Notes: generated from the letters alone by a model not told the origin. Shown: positions 12,290 to 24,364, numbered from the stretch's first letter. The stretch is DNA of 64,000 nucleotides from Salvia splendens (GCF_004379255.2 NC_056047.1:20040293-20104292), one strand, 5' to 3'. Numbers and translations are program-made.

Positions 12290-15200
12290 TGTCACGACCG
12301 CCCAAACAAGGGGTACCACAACGCGGCGATCGTGACCGACATGCATGGACAACAATTTAAAAGAACACCTTAATTAAAAGATTTTAAGGTAAAAATTTTT
12401 TTTTGAAAAGACCTAAGGTAAAATACTTTTAAAAAGGGATAACGGAAAAATTAGACTTAAGAAAACACAACAATTAAATAACTAAAGTAAAGCAAACATT
12501 AACTCAAATCCCGAAGAAAACCATTTTCAAAAGACAACGTAAACACACGTTTAAATCCTAACACCACCATACATGTTCCAAACACAAAACGAAAAGCTTA
12601 AGGTCTTAAGACATAATTTAAAGCATAGCAGCGGATAATTAAGGTTCAAGGAGAGTCAAGGATCACGCCTATGTATGACGACACAACGTATCCTAAGGTC
12701 TCTAGCCAGCTCAACATCCACCGCAACATCCCGCTCAACCTGCACATAAGAAAAATAATATGCAGGGCTGAGTACTTGTTGTACTCAATGGGCTCATGCC
12801 GAAAACATTTATATAGTTATGTCATCCATACCAGTGATCTCGAGTTTTATACGTAGTAAAGAAAATATCACGAGAACACAAAAATGTTTCATAGACTGGC
12901 CAGTCAAATAGTCTCCCTACTTTTCACATCAATCCAACAATCACAATCACAGTGCGACGAAAGTGTGGCCACACTATTCGCCCACGAGACCGGCCGACTT
13001 GCAAGGACGGCTCACGATCCCACCAGTGTACACAGTCCGATAAGGTTTACGGCCCTACTCGGACCCGAATTCGTTTCACAATACAGCCATATAGCCTAAC
13101 AGAGTAAACTCATACGAACTAGGCATCAGGCACACAATCTCATAACAAAAACAGTCTATGGCATGACATAACAGTTAAACCACCCTTGTATCTCCACATA
13201 ATATTTTTCGGAAAAAAAAGAGGTTTGAAAAGAAAGCCCACCTCGTTCTCTTAGCAATTCACAACCCAACTTAGCAACTCTTGATCCTCGAGTTCACGAG
13301 TACACAACACCCTTGTCAACGACAACACAAGTCAGCCTCACACAACAACATACTACTATGCATGTTCTATCGTTTCTCTCTCATCGTTTTCCTCAATTTC
13401 CCAAACCCAACATACATCTCAAAGGTGTAAAACACACGTAACACATTTCAACTTATAACAAGTGATTTCAACATTTAAGCACATTCTTGACATACATGCA
13501 TCATACAATACTTTTAAACTTGAAAAATAAGTGTCATTTAATCAAGGCAGAAAACTGGCAGAATTGCGCGACCGTTTTGTAAAAATCACTATAATTTCAT
13601 CCGACCTCAAAACATGCTAAATTTTGGTCACGATACAGAGGACACATTCAAGTTCATCCATGAAAATTTTCATATCGAAATCACGTCATTTAGTCAGTCA
13701 TAAATTCACCATAAATTCATACGATGCCCAAAAAGGCTGAAAATTTAACACAACACAGAAGACACTTCAAATTTTCATATAGTTTAAGAATCACAAAAAT
13801 GTTTCATAGACTGGTCAGTCAAATAGAAAACGAAACATTCATGGCTAGAACTCACGTTTCTGGCAGATTTGCGCAGTCAACTTCAAAGATTTATTAAAAA
13901 TTCATTTTTCGATAAAACAGGCTGAAAATCACACGAGACACAGAAAACACCTTAAAGTTTACTCAGTCAAAATTTCACAGCCAAATTCGTTCGTTTGATG
14001 GGTCGAATACAGATCATAAATCACTGGTCGTGCATCACAGATTTCTGGTTCAAGTTCGAAAATAGGGTTTTTAAAACATCCACAACAAAAACACCGATTC
14101 TTCATGCTCGAAAACACACATTCATGCTTACACGTTCCTCATACACATATTTGCATACAAACTCATATCATTCACAAATATTTCGATCCAACACACATGA
14201 TTTCAATCAACAACGTAAAAATCAAACAAGTTCTTATGAACACACAATTTCTCTCCCGTTAAAACTTGCGATCTATCAAACCTACACTCTCTACATGCAT
14301 GTAGGACTCAAAACACGGTTCAACAGAGAAGGAGGAGAAAAGGTGTGCAAATATACCTTCATTTGACAAAACGAATCGGTAGAACGAAGAATGAGGCGAT
14401 TCGCCGAAGGCTCTCGAAAATAACTTCAACGGATTGCAAGAACAAGAGTTGGATGAAAGATTTTTGGAGATGGAAGAGTGGGGGAAGATGAAAAACGTGT
14501 GGGAGAGGGAGAGAGTAAAAGTGGCGAAAATTTGAGGAGAATGGGGGCTAGGGTTTGATAAATTGGTATTTATTTGCTAGGTTTAAGTCCATGAATGAAT
14601 TAAATAAATAAATTGTGGGGAATTAAAATATAGGCCAATGAATAAAAATCCAACAATTGAAAGAATAAAATAGGCATGTGGGAGAGTGGAATTTTCGAAA
14701 ATTCTATGTACACAACAAGGAATTTATTTGGTATTTTCTTGGAGAATATATTCATAACTTAGGAAGTAAAAAAATGAATATAAGGGAACAATTAAATTAA
14801 ATCTCCAAGTAGGAAATAATAGGGGTGGGGGCCGAAAATTATTGGGTAATTGCACAAGGAAATTATTTAAATCCCCAATTAAATAGAATAGGATTTAAAT
14901 TAGGTAATTTCTTTATAGGAAAAGGCTCCCATAAAATAGGTAACAAATAATTAAATTCCCACAAGGAAAATATGCATAGGGGGCGTGTGACATGGAAGAG
15001 AATAGAAGAAAAATATTCACATCCCCAATTAATTTGACATAGGAATTTAATTTGAATAAAAAAAGGATTCCACAAATTAGGAAACAAGTAAAATATCCTC
15101 CATATTTTATTGGAGGGGGCCGAAAATTAGGCTCAATTAGCCAAGGCAAAAATCCCAACTCTCTATTTATTTTTGGGTGAGGAAATAAAATATAACATGA

Positions 15201-15652
15201 TTTAATTGGATTAAATTCAAAAGAAGGAGGTCAATAAAGCCAATTAAATCAAAAGGAAAAATAATCCAATCTCCTATTGGAGATTTTCGAAACTCCCAAG
15301 GAAAAGTGGGATGGAGTTCCAATTTCATGTAGTGTAATTTAGGGTCCATTGGTTTGGATTTAATTTGGATTAATGTCCCAAAATAATTAATTAAATCCAC
15401 AAAGAGAAGTACTATTTCAATAATTTCGGAATGACCGGAAATATCAATTAATTGACTCAAGAAAGGATTAATGCATGATCCTATTAATCTTTTCCCCACA
15501 TTGGAAAAACGATAAAATCTCAAGCTCATCATTCCACAATTACCACGACAATTTATTTCACACAAAGCACTTAATCACATAAAATCAAACGTTTCAAAAT
15601 TCCAAACTTCCAATAACATAATAAAAAGGTCACAAAAGTTTGGGATGTTACA
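12290..15652 (-). repeat. Gypsy 5' LTR (right copy)
   Basis: 3,363 bp, same termini as the left copy. Compared with it, this copy lacks about 64 bp near 13703 and has 18 extra bases near 15036 (a duplicated AATTTGACATAGGAATTTAA-type segment). As the 5' LTR it should carry the promoter; no convincing TATA position could be fixed by eye. Confidence 0.93.
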
Positions 15653-15970
15653 GATCAACTCAAGGATGCTCTCTTATATGGGAGAAGCTCTTCGCTCACA
15701 TATGAAGAGGTTCTAACTGCCTTAAAGGCCAAGGAATTCTAGAGAGTGTATGTGAGCAAACTTCTTGATTCAGCTGGGGAAGTTCTCAATGTCAAAGTGG
15801 CTGACAAGAAGGCAGGCAAGAAGAAAAGGCAGAAGAAGGGAAAGTTTGATAAGAAGAAGAGAAAGAGTCAAGGTCCTGCCACTATTGTAAGAAGCCGGGT
15901 CACATAAAGAAAATCTGTTATGCACTCAAAAGGAAGAAGGAGGAAGAGGTTGCAGGTGCTCCTATTGCTG
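15653..15970 (+). pseudogene. gag: Copia1 gag, 3' part with zinc knuckle
   Basis: Continues exactly from codon GAT after the gypsy TSD: DQLKDALLYGRSSSLTYEEV, then an in-frame TAG, then a lysine-rich stretch (KKAGKKKRQKKGKFDKKK) and the CCHC knuckle CHYCKKPGHIKKIC at about 15877-15918 in the pol frame. One shift lies between the lysine-rich part and the knuckle. Confidence 0.88.
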
Positions 15971-17301
15971 ATGTGGCTCAAGAAATAGAGGATGCTCAGG
16001 TTTTGAATGTGGCTGATGTTGAGATCTCTGAATCTTGGATTATGGACAGTGGATGTAGCTTCCACATGTGTCTTAAGATTGAATGGTTTGATAACTTGAA
16101 GAAGGTATCAGGGTCTGTGTTTTTGGGGAACAATCACAAGTGCACAATCAAGGGCTTTGGTGATGTGAAGCTTAGAATGAAGGACAGATCAATCAAGATA
16201 CTCTCTGAAGTCAGATTGATCCCAGAAATTAAAAGGAATCTGATTTCTTTGGGGGCACTAGAGAGAAGGGGTTGCTCTTTTCTGTCAACTGATGGGATCA
16301 TGAAGGTGATGAAGGGCTCTCAGGTGGTCATGACAGCCAAAAGGATTCACAGTCTGTACTATTTGGAAGCTATTGTCATAACCAATGAAGTTAATATTGC
16401 AGATAGTCAGAGTCCAGAATCTTGGCAATTGAGGCTGGGACATGTCTCAAAGGATGGAGTGAATCGGTTGATAAAGGATGGAGTTATCAAAGCAACTTCT
16501 ATGCTGAATTCAAGGGATTGTGAGGTGTGCATACTTGGCAAGAGCAAGAAGATGGTGTACCCTGCTGGGAAACACACATTCTCATCAGTTTTGGATTATG
16601 CTCACAATGATATTTGGGGGCCTTCACAGGTGGCTTCTATAGGGGGATGCAAATATTTCTTGTCTATCATAGATGATCATTCCAGAAAGCTGTGGATGTA
16701 TGTGATGAAAGAGAAATCGGATGCTTTCAGCAAGTTCAGAGACTGGTGTAAAAAAGTGGAGGTGGAGAAAACAACCACACTCAAATGTCTCAGAACAGAC
16801 AATGGGTTAGAGTTTCTATCCCATGAATTTGATGATTTCTGCAAACTCAGAGGGGTTAAACGACATAGGACAGTGCCCAATAATCCACAACAAAATGGAG
16901 TTGCGGAGAGAGCCAATAGAACCATCCTTGAAAGGGTGAGATGCATGCTTATCTCATCTGGAATGCCATCAAGATTTTGGGGAGAAGCAGCAGCTACTGC
17001 TGCAGTTCTGATGAATAAGTGCCCTACAGCCTCCATTGATTTTCAGACACCTGATTATCAGTGGTATGGGAAGCATGGTGATTACAGTAGGCTAAGGCGT
17101 TTTGGGTGTAGAGCATACTCACACATAAAGCAAGGAAAGCTCCAGCCAAGAGCTCTCAAGTGTGCTATGCTTGGATATCAAAGAGGAGTTAAAGGATATC
17201 GACTGTGGTCTATAGAAGCTGGTAATCAGAAAGTTGTGATAAGTAGGGATGTAATATTCAGAGAGCAGGAAATGCCTTACAAGGATCTTGAAAAGGCTTA
17301 A
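15919..17301 (+). pseudogene. pol: Copia1 protease and integrase
   Basis: Same frame as the knuckle. The protease active site is DSGCSFHM. The GAG-pre-integrase segment (SWQLRLGHVSKDGVNRLI, CEVCILGKSKKM) precedes the integrase core, with D-D-E residues in YAHNDIWGPSQV, LRTDNGLEF and NNPQQNGVAERANRT. The segment ends at an in-frame TAA (17299-17301); coding similarity continues beyond it in the same frame, so this is a nonsense mutation and not the gene end. Confidence 0.92.
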
Positions 17302-19164
17302 ATATCAGAGAAGGTTAGAGTTCCAATTGAGGTGGAGCTGCAATTACAAGATGACACTGGTCAAGTTTTAGATGAAGCAAGTTCCTCAGAATCAGAACAA
17401 GGAATTCATAAATCCAATGAAGAAGTTGAGAGCACTGATCAAGCTGATCAAGAGGTAGAAGAACTCACTGATTATCAATTGGCAAGACATAGAACAAGAA
17501 GGGAGGTAATAAGAAGACCTGCCAGATACAGCAATTCAAGCTTGATGTATTATGCTCTTTGTGTAGCGGATGAGGTGGAGTCAGTGGAGCCTAACAGCTA
17601 TAATGAGGCAGTTAAGGGGAAAGAAAAGACTAAGTGGATCAAGGCTATGCAAGAAGAGATTGACTCCCCGCTGAAAAATAAAACATGGATTCTATTTACA
17701 AAGAAAAGGATGCAAAAGCTGATTGGTTGTAAGTGGATCTTCAAGAAGAAGATAGAAGCATCAGAGGGTAATAGAATCATATATAAAGCAAGATTTGTGG
17801 CTAAGGGATACAATCAGAGAGAAGGTATTGATTTCAATGAGATATTCTCTCCGGTTGTAAAGCATAGCTCCATCAAATTACTCTTGGCAATGGTTGCTCA
17901 AAATGATTGGGAGTTGCATCAAATGGATGTGAAGGCAACTTTTCTCCATGGAGAGTTGGAAGAAAGCATCTTTATGGAGCAGTCTGAGGGGTTTGTGAAG
18001 CCCGGGGATGAGAATAAGGTGTGCTTATTGAAGAAAAACATCTATGGACTGAAACAGTCCAGTAGGCAATGGAACATTCAGTTTGATACTCATATGAAGA
18101 AGATGGGGTTTGAGAGCTCATAATATGATAGTTGTGTATATGTGAAGAAGAGAGATGGCAAGCCAGTGGCATTCTTACTCTTGTATGTAGATGATATGTT
18201 GGTGACAGGATCAGACATCAATGAAATCTTGAAGGTGAAGCATGACCTAAATGGCAGATTTCAAATGAAGGATTTAGGTGAAGCTAAAAGGATTCTGGGT
18301 ATAGATATCATTCGAGACAGAAAGAGGAGGCTTCTATGGCTAAGTCAGCAGCATTACATCGACAAGCTACTCAAGAAATTCCAAATGAATGAGTCAAGAA
18401 TAGTTTCTACACCGATTGGACAACAGTTTGTTCTGTCAGCTACTCATTGTCCCAAGAGTAAAGAAGAAGAAGAAGAGCAGATGAAGAGGATCCCTTATTC
18501 CAACATCATAGGGAGTGTAGTGTATCTCATGATCTGTACAAGGCCTGATTTGGCTCATGCAGTGAGTGTCACTAGTAGGTACATGAGCAATCCAGGGAGA
18601 GTGCATTGGCAAGCACTAAAATGGATGTTGAGATATCTTGGTGGAACTGCAGAATATGGAATATTGTATAAAGGAAGCAATGACTGCATCAAGGATTGTT
18701 TGCAGGGCTTTTGTGATTCGGACTTCGCATCAAACAGAGACAACAGGAAATCACAGACCGGGTATGTGTTTACATTGTTTGGTGCGGCTATAACTTAGAA
18801 GTCGAACTTGCAATCAGTGGTGGCTTTATCCACGACTGAAGCCGAGTATATTGCATTAACTGATGCGGCGAAGGAGAGTTTTTGGATCAAGGGAATCCTT
18901 GAAGACTTGGGTTTGATACAGAAGAAAGTGGTGATAAATTGTGATAGCAGCAGCGCTATTTGTTTATCAAGGCATCAGACTTTCCATGACAGAAGCAAGC
19001 ACATAGATGTGCGTTTGCATTTCATCCGAGATGAGGTGAAGAAGGGAATGGTGGAAGTGAAGAAGATTGCAACAGAGCACAATCCGGCTGACAATTTAAC
19101 AAAGAGTATACCAGCATCCAAGTTTGTGTATTGCTTGGAGTTGGTAAGTGTTGTTAGAAGATGA
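17302..19164 (+). pseudogene. pol: Copia1 reverse transcriptase and RNase H
   Basis: Continues in the pol frame. RT shows GCKWIFKKK, ARFVAKGYNQREGIDF, MDVKATFLHGEL, YGLKQSSRQW and the catalytic YVDDM at about 18184. RNase H shows FCDSDFASNRDNRKSQTGYV, STTEAEYIALTDAAKE and DRSKHIDVRLHFIR. Two further nonsense codons interrupt it: TAA at 18121-18123 and TAG at 18796-18798, the latter replacing a tryptophan codon common at this spot. The natural stop is TGA at 19162-19164. Confidence 0.92.
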
Positions 19165-19226
19165 AAGCCAGAGGAGTTGGAGGATTAGGACAGTGAGTCA
19201 TTGATGTTGGAAACGAGGTAGAGATA

Positions 19227-19788
19227 TGTTACATGTGTGTGCGTCTCACAACATCAAATGCAACGGGGTTTAGTCGAGGGTGTACATGAGCATTCGTGAG
19301 GACTCACATGCATGGGATTATTCACACCCAAGAATCGGTTGAAGGTTGGGTATATAAGCTCACAACTTCACATTCATAACAGAGTTCAGTTGTAACAGAA
19401 TCTCGATTCATTCAATCAAGTGAGAGCGAGTAAAACAACCGAGAGAAGAAGAAGCTAAGTTTTTAGTGTTCAATCCAAGTGGTGATTGATCATAGATCTC
19501 AGTGATCAAGTGAGAAATCCCAGCTCTTGTTCGTGGTGTTGTTGGTCTTCTCTGTGGAAGGATCTCAGAGTTGAGTTTCTTGGGAGATTCATGTGAGAAG
19601 AGCTTGCTCTTGTTGTAAGTTTCAGATTGAAAGATAGCTTGTAATCTCGTTTCCATATTAATACAAATTGCTCGAGTTCTCCCGTGAATGTAGGCCGATT
19701 TTGGCCGAACCACGTGTGCCCGTTGTTCTTTCATTTCAAGTTATATTTTCTTGCTTGAGCGTTTTCAATTCTGTGGATAAGTTTCACA
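19227..19788 (+). repeat. Copia1 3' LTR
   Basis: 562 bp, one base longer than the 5' LTR because of an extra G in the ACGGGGTTTAG stretch. TATA box copy at 19351-19357. It is followed directly by the TSD TTGAC and then the hAT transposase start. Confidence 0.93.
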
Positions 19789-19798
19789 TTGACCGTAG

Positions 19799-21786
19799 AT
19801 GATGGAACACTTCTTTAAAAAAATGCACCGGGATGAATTTTCTTCTCCAAGTGAACCCATTGTTGAAGCACTGGAAAATCAGCCCCAAAGAGAAGTTTGG
19901 TTGAACTTGAATGATATTGTTGCTGATCCGAGAAAACGCAAGCCAATTGATGAGTTCGATGTTTCAATTCGAGATAGAGTACGAAGAGAGTACTTGAATA
20001 TGGGCCCTTGTCAACCAATTGGACATAAGTATGAAAAAAAGAAATGTGGTAATCAAGAAATAAGTTTTCAAGATATTTGGTTTAAAAGGTATACACGGTT
20101 AGAGTATAGTGTATCAAAGGATTCAGCATTTTGCTTTTGGTGCTACCTTTTCAAGAAATCAGATAAAGGGGGTCGACAATCAGATGATGCTTTTACAAAG
20201 ATAGATTGTAGCAACTGAAAAATGCATTAGAAAGATTCAATTATCATGTTGGAGGCGTGAATAGTTGTCATAATAATGCTAGAATTCAGTTCGAAGCTTT
20301 TCAAGATCAAAGGAACAATGTGGCAAGTATATTACGGTCAAAGTGAGATGGAAGTTGCATATCGCATTCGGTTGACAGTCTCATTGAATGTGACTCGGTT
20401 TCTCTTAAAGCAAGGATTATCTGTTCGTGGACATGATGAGTCAAGTAGTTCTTGAAATCGAGGTAATTTTATTGAGTTGCTTCTATGGTTTAGTGAACTT
20501 AACGATGATGTATCCAAAACTTTGTTTGCAAATGCTCCTGCTAACAATCAAATGAATTCACCACGAATTCAAAAGGAATTAGCAAACGCTTGTGCTTCAG
20601 AGGTTACACTTGCCATAGTTAATGATATTGGAGATAAAGTTTTCACTCTTTTGGTTGATGAGGCTCGAGACATTTCAATGAAGGAGCAGATGAGAGTTGT
20701 TTTAAGATATGTGAATAACGAAGGATATGTGATTGAGCGATTTATTGGAATCGTGCATGTAACTGACACTTCCTCTCATACTTTGAAATGTGCTATTGAT
20801 GATTTATTGGTGAAGCATAATTTATCTCTATCTAAAGTGAGAGGGAAAGGATACGATGGAGCTTCTAATATGAGGGGTGAGTTTAATGGATTGAAATCCT
20901 TAATATTGCAAGAAAATCCATATGCCATGTATATTCATTGTTTCTCTCATCAACTCCAATTAATTATTGTTGCGGTTGCCAAGGGTATTAGAGTTGTGAA
21001 GGATGTTTTTAGCTATGTCTCCATGATGGTGAATATGGTCGGAGCATCTTGTAAGAGAAAAGACCAACTTAGGCAGTTGCAACATGACAGATTAGTTGAA
21101 CAACTTAATGATGGAGAAGTCATAAGTGGAAGAGGTAAAAATCAAGAAACTAGTTTGGTAAGGCCTGGAGACACTCGTTGGGGCTCACATTACTTTACAT
21201 TGCTTTGTCTATGCTCTATGTGGTCTTCGGTTGAGAAAGTGTTGGAAGTTGTACGTGACGATGCTACTCTCCGTGATAACAGAAGTACCACTGAAGGATT
21301 GATTGAAAGGATGGATAACTATGAGTTTGTTTTCACTTTGCATTTGATGAAACATTTATTGGGAATAACCAATGTGATAACTATTGAAACATTTGATGAA
21401 ACATTTATTGGGAATAACCAATGTGATAACTATTGAAACATTTGATGAAACATTTATTGGGAATAACCAATGTGATAACTATTGAAACATTTGATGAAAC
21501 ATTTATTGTGATAACTATTGAAACATCCATTGCCTTGCAAAAGAAAGATCAAAATATTATTCAAGCCATATCATTGATCCAAAGTGTGAAACATCAGTTG
21601 CAAAGTTTTAGAGAGAATGGATGGGAAGACATACATGATCAAGCAACAAAGTTTTGTGAATTGCATAATATTTCACAAGTTGATATGGATGAAATTATAC
21701 CACGCCGTGGTTATAAGAAGTATGGAGCAGAGTTGATCACGAATTTGCATCATTATCATGTAGAGATTTTTAATCAGGTATTATAA
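19799..21786 (+). pseudogene. hAT transposase (TTF zinc finger / DUF4371 type), decayed
   Basis: Opens ATGATGGAACAC ten bases after the copia LTR. The N-terminal TTF-type finger region contains QDIWFKRYTRLEYSV and AFCFWCYLFKKS. A one-base defect near 20212 and at least two stops (near 20345 and 20455) precede a long open part, 20477-21436, carrying the DUF4371 core: KVFTLLVDEARDISMKEQM, VRGKGYDGASNMRGEFNGL, YIHCFSHQLQL and VRPGDTRWGSHY. The catalytic-type D and W residues are kept. A 49-bp tandem triplication (21341-21487) breaks the frame again, after which 21520-21780 resumes. It stops at CAG|GTATTA (about 21778), probably an old splice donor. The hAT dimerisation domain expected next is missing. 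Related plant proteins are annotated as zinc finger MYM-type protein 1-like. Confidence 0.88.
21341..21525. repeat. 49-bp tandem repeat inside the hAT transposase
   Basis: Three full 49-bp copies starting CATTTGATGAAACATTTATT at 21341, 21390 and 21439, plus a fourth shortened one from 21488. Because 49 is not a multiple of three, each copy changes the reading frame and destroys the gene. Confidence 0.9.
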
Positions 21787-21801
21787 TATTCCTATTAATG
21801 T

Positions 21802-21802
<1 letters not shown>

Positions 21803-21837
<35 letters not shown>
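21803..21837. repeat. (TA)n microsatellite
   Basis: Uninterrupted TA dinucleotide tract of about 17 units, immediately left of the minisatellite element; a likely insertion hot spot. Confidence 0.9.
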
Positions 21838-21839
<2 letters not shown>

Positions 21840-24030
21840 AGAGTCGTGATCATATGATAACCCCTAAATATCGTAATAACCCTATAACCAAATCTGGACC
21901 ACACATATTTCTAATCATGCGGTTGAGATTCAAACTTAGATTTACTTCATAAAAAAACGCGGGGGTAAAACTGTCATTTCTCTCATTTAATTTCTGAATT
22001 TTGCTAAATATCACGTAAAATGATAAAATGCTAGGTTTATTGCATAGAATGATAGTTTTGAGATTCAAACTTAGATTTACTTCATAAAAAAAAGCGCGGG
22101 GGTAAAACTGTCATTTCTCTCATTTAATTTCTGAATTTCGCCAAATATCACGTAAAATGATAAAATAATAAAATGATAGGTTTATTGCGTAGAATGATAG
22201 TTTTGCCGGATAGAATGATACTCTGAGTTGATAAAATGATACTTTTGACTGACTGATAAAATGATAAAATGATAGGTTTATTGCATAGAATGATAGTTTT
22301 ACCAGATAGAATGATATTCTGAGTTGATAAAATAATACTTTTGACTGACTGATAAAATGATAGGTTTATTGCATAGAATGATAGTTTTGCCGGATAGAAT
22401 GATACTCTGAGTTGATAAAATGATACTTTTGACTGACTAATAAAATGATAAAATGATAGGTTTATTGCATAGAATGATAGTTTTGCCGGATAGAATGATA
22501 CTCTGAGTTGATAAAATGATACTTTTAGCTAATAAATGTTAGGTTTACTGCATAAAATGATAGTTTTGCCGGATAGAATGATACTTTCAGCCGATAGAAT
22601 GATAGTTTTACCGGGTAGAATGATACTTTCAGCCGATAGAATGATAGGTATTTTTGGTGTATAAAATGACATTTTTGTTTAATAAAATGATACTTTTACC
22701 TGATAAAATGATAATCTAAGCGGATAAAATTACAGAAACCTTATAAAAATGATAGTTTTTCCGGATAGAATGATACTCTGAGTTGATAAAATGATACTTT
22801 TAGCTTATAAATGTTAGGTTTACTACATAAAATGATAGTTTTACCGGATAGAATGATACTTTCAGCCGATAGAATGATAGTTTTGCCGGGTAGAATGATA
22901 CTTTCAGCCGATAGAATGATAGGTATTTTTGGTGTATAAAATGACATTTTTGTTTAATAAAATGATACTTTTACCTGATAAAATGATAATCTAAGCGGAT
23001 AAAATGACAGTAACCTTATAAAAATGATACTTTGAGTTGATAAAATGATACTTTTACTGCTTTGTAGGTTTGTATATTATGTATTGTGCCGATTATATTA
23101 GGTTTATTGCATAGAATGATAGTTTTGTTTGATAGAATGATATTCTGAGTTGATAAAATGATACTTTTGACTGATTGATAAAATGATAAAATGATATATG
23201 TTAGGTTTATTGCATAGAATGATAGTTTTGCCGGATAGAATGATACTCTGAGTTGATAAAATGATACTTTTGACTGACTCATAAAATGATAAAATGATAG
23301 CTTTATTGCATAGAATGATAGTTTTGCCGGATAGAATGATACTCTGAGTTGATAAAATGATACTTTTGACTGACTGATAAAATGATAAAATGATATATGT
23401 TAGGTTTATTGCATAGAATGATAGTTTTGCCGGATAGAATGATACTCTGAGTTGATAAAATGATACTTTTGACTGACTGATAAAATGATAAAATGATAGG
23501 TTTATTGCATAGAATGATAGTTTTGCCGGATAGAATGATACTCTGAGTTGATAAAATGATACTTTTGACTGACTGATAAAATGATAAAATGATATATGTT
23601 AGGTTTATTGCATAGAATGATAGTTTTGCCGGATAGAATGATACTCTGAGTTGATAAAATGATACTTTTGACTGACTGATAAAACGATAAAATGATAAAA
23701 TGATAGGTTTATTGCATAGAATGATAGTTTTGCCGGATAGAATGATACTCTGAGTTGATAAAATGATACTTTTGACTGACTGATAAAATGATAAAATGAT
23801 ATATGTTAGGTTTATTGCATAGAATGATAGTTTTGCCGGATAGAATGATACTCTGAGTTGATAAAATGATACTTTTGACTGGCTGATAAAATGATAAAAT
23901 GAGCGAAATTCAGAAATTAAATGAGCGAAATTTGGATACGTAAATTTTATCATGAGCGAAATGACATATTTACCTCCACGCTTTTTTTTTAAGAAGTAAA
24001 TCTAATTTTGAATCTAGACCACGTAATTTT
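21837..24030. repeat. GATA-rich minisatellite flanked by inverted arms
   Basis: The core (about 22140-23900) consists of roughly 22-25-bp subunits beginning GATARAATGATA, arranged in higher-order units of about 90-105 bp; the cycle is pole words ATAGTTTTGCCG, ACTCTGAGTT, ACTTTTGACTGACT and AGGTTTATTGCATAGA. The arms are inverted. On the left, AGATTTACTTCATAAAA, GCGGGGGTAAAACTGTC and TCATTTAATTTCTGAATTT (twice, at about 21940 and 22075) answer the reverse complement of about 23905-24010. The outer left end GTCGTGATCATATGATAACC looks like a DNA-transposon terminus, but no matching right terminus is seen. Best read as a non-autonomous DNA element, truncated on the right, whose interior expanded into a minisatellite. 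It sits where the hAT transposase C-terminus should be. Confidence 0.75.
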
Positions 24031-24092
24031 GAATCTAGAAGTAAATCCAGCCCTGACAGTCAATTTTTTCTGCGTCCGCCCCTGCTCTTAGG

Positions 24093-24364
24093 CAAGAGCA
24101 CAACACCCACATCCGTGCTCTTCCGCAAGGACAAGCACAAGGGTCCCACCATTCTATTATTCAATTTAAATAAAAATATTTCCATAAAATTAAAGTACAT
24201 TAAAATTACCGGAAATAATATTACAAATTATAAAAAAATTACATAATTAAAATCATAAAAATTTAAAATTACATAATTAAAATCCTAAAAATTAAAAATT
24301 ACATAATTAAACTCCTAAGAACTAAAAATTACATAATTATGCCTAAAAATACCCCCGTGGAAGA
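24093..24364 (-). other. PIF1 3' subterminal non-coding region
   Basis: Starts CAAGAGCACAACACCCACA. It contains several repeats of AAAATTACATAATTAAAATC. It corresponds in reverse to 30180-30440 of the second PIF element, confirming that both belong to one family. Confidence 0.7.

Larger units (their letters stand above)
2990..15652 (-). mobile_element. Ty3/gypsy chromovirus, Tekay/Del-like, in Copia1 gag
   Basis: LTRs of 3,409 bp (2990-6398) and 3,363 bp (12290-15652) begin TGTCACGACC and end GATGTTACA on the plus strand. The element reads on the minus strand and is flanked by the 5-bp TSD GATCA (2985-2989 and 15653-15657). In its own direction the order is: 5' LTR (right), initiator-Met primer site, extra acidic ORF, gag, protease, RT/RNase H, integrase with C-terminal chromodomain-like segment, polypurine tract, 3' LTR (left). 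RT before integrase and the terminal chromodomain place it in the chromoviruses. By eye the LTRs differ at about 25 substitutions plus two indels (about 64 bp missing from the right copy near 13703, 18 bp extra near 15036), so insertion is recent. The coding frames nevertheless contain several disruptions. Confidence 0.95.
1901..19788 (+). mobile_element. Ty1/copia LTR retrotransposon (Copia1)
   Basis: LTRs at 1901-2461 and 19227-19788, both starting TGTTACATG and ending TTTCACA, flanked by the 5-bp TSD TTGAC (1896-1900 and 19789-19793). The domain order is gag with CCHC knuckle, protease, integrase, reverse transcriptase, RNase H, so integrase precedes RT, which defines copia. The gag gene is split by a gypsy element at 2990-15652. 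Without that insertion the element would be about 5.2 kb. All reading frames carry stops or shifts. The LTRs differ at roughly 18 of 561 positions by eye, making this older than the gypsy element within it. Confidence 0.95.
1080..24084 (+). mobile_element. hAT transposon inserted in PIF1
   Basis: The left end CAGGGGCAGACACACG (1080) and the inverted right end, which reads CAGGGGCGGACGCAG on the other strand and finishes at 24084, are hAT-type termini. The flanking 8-bp duplications are TTATTAGG (1072-1079) and CTCTTAGG (24085-24092), matching at 6 of 8 positions. The interior holds a decayed transposase of the TTF-zinc-finger/DUF4371/hAT type at 19799-21786. That gene is separated from its 5' leader by the copia element at 1901-19788, and its C-terminal part is absent and replaced by the minisatellite region at 21837-24030. 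It cannot be autonomous. Confidence 0.85.

Noticed and set aside
16677..17036. 119-residue minus-strand frame
   Set aside because: Antisense shadow of the copia integrase domain.
22741..23953. Long minus-strand open frames rich in the peptides SIILSTQSIIL and VSFYQLRVSFY
   Set aside because: They arise from the minisatellite, whose unit happens to lack stops in several frames. There is no start context, no known domain, and the composition follows the repeat.
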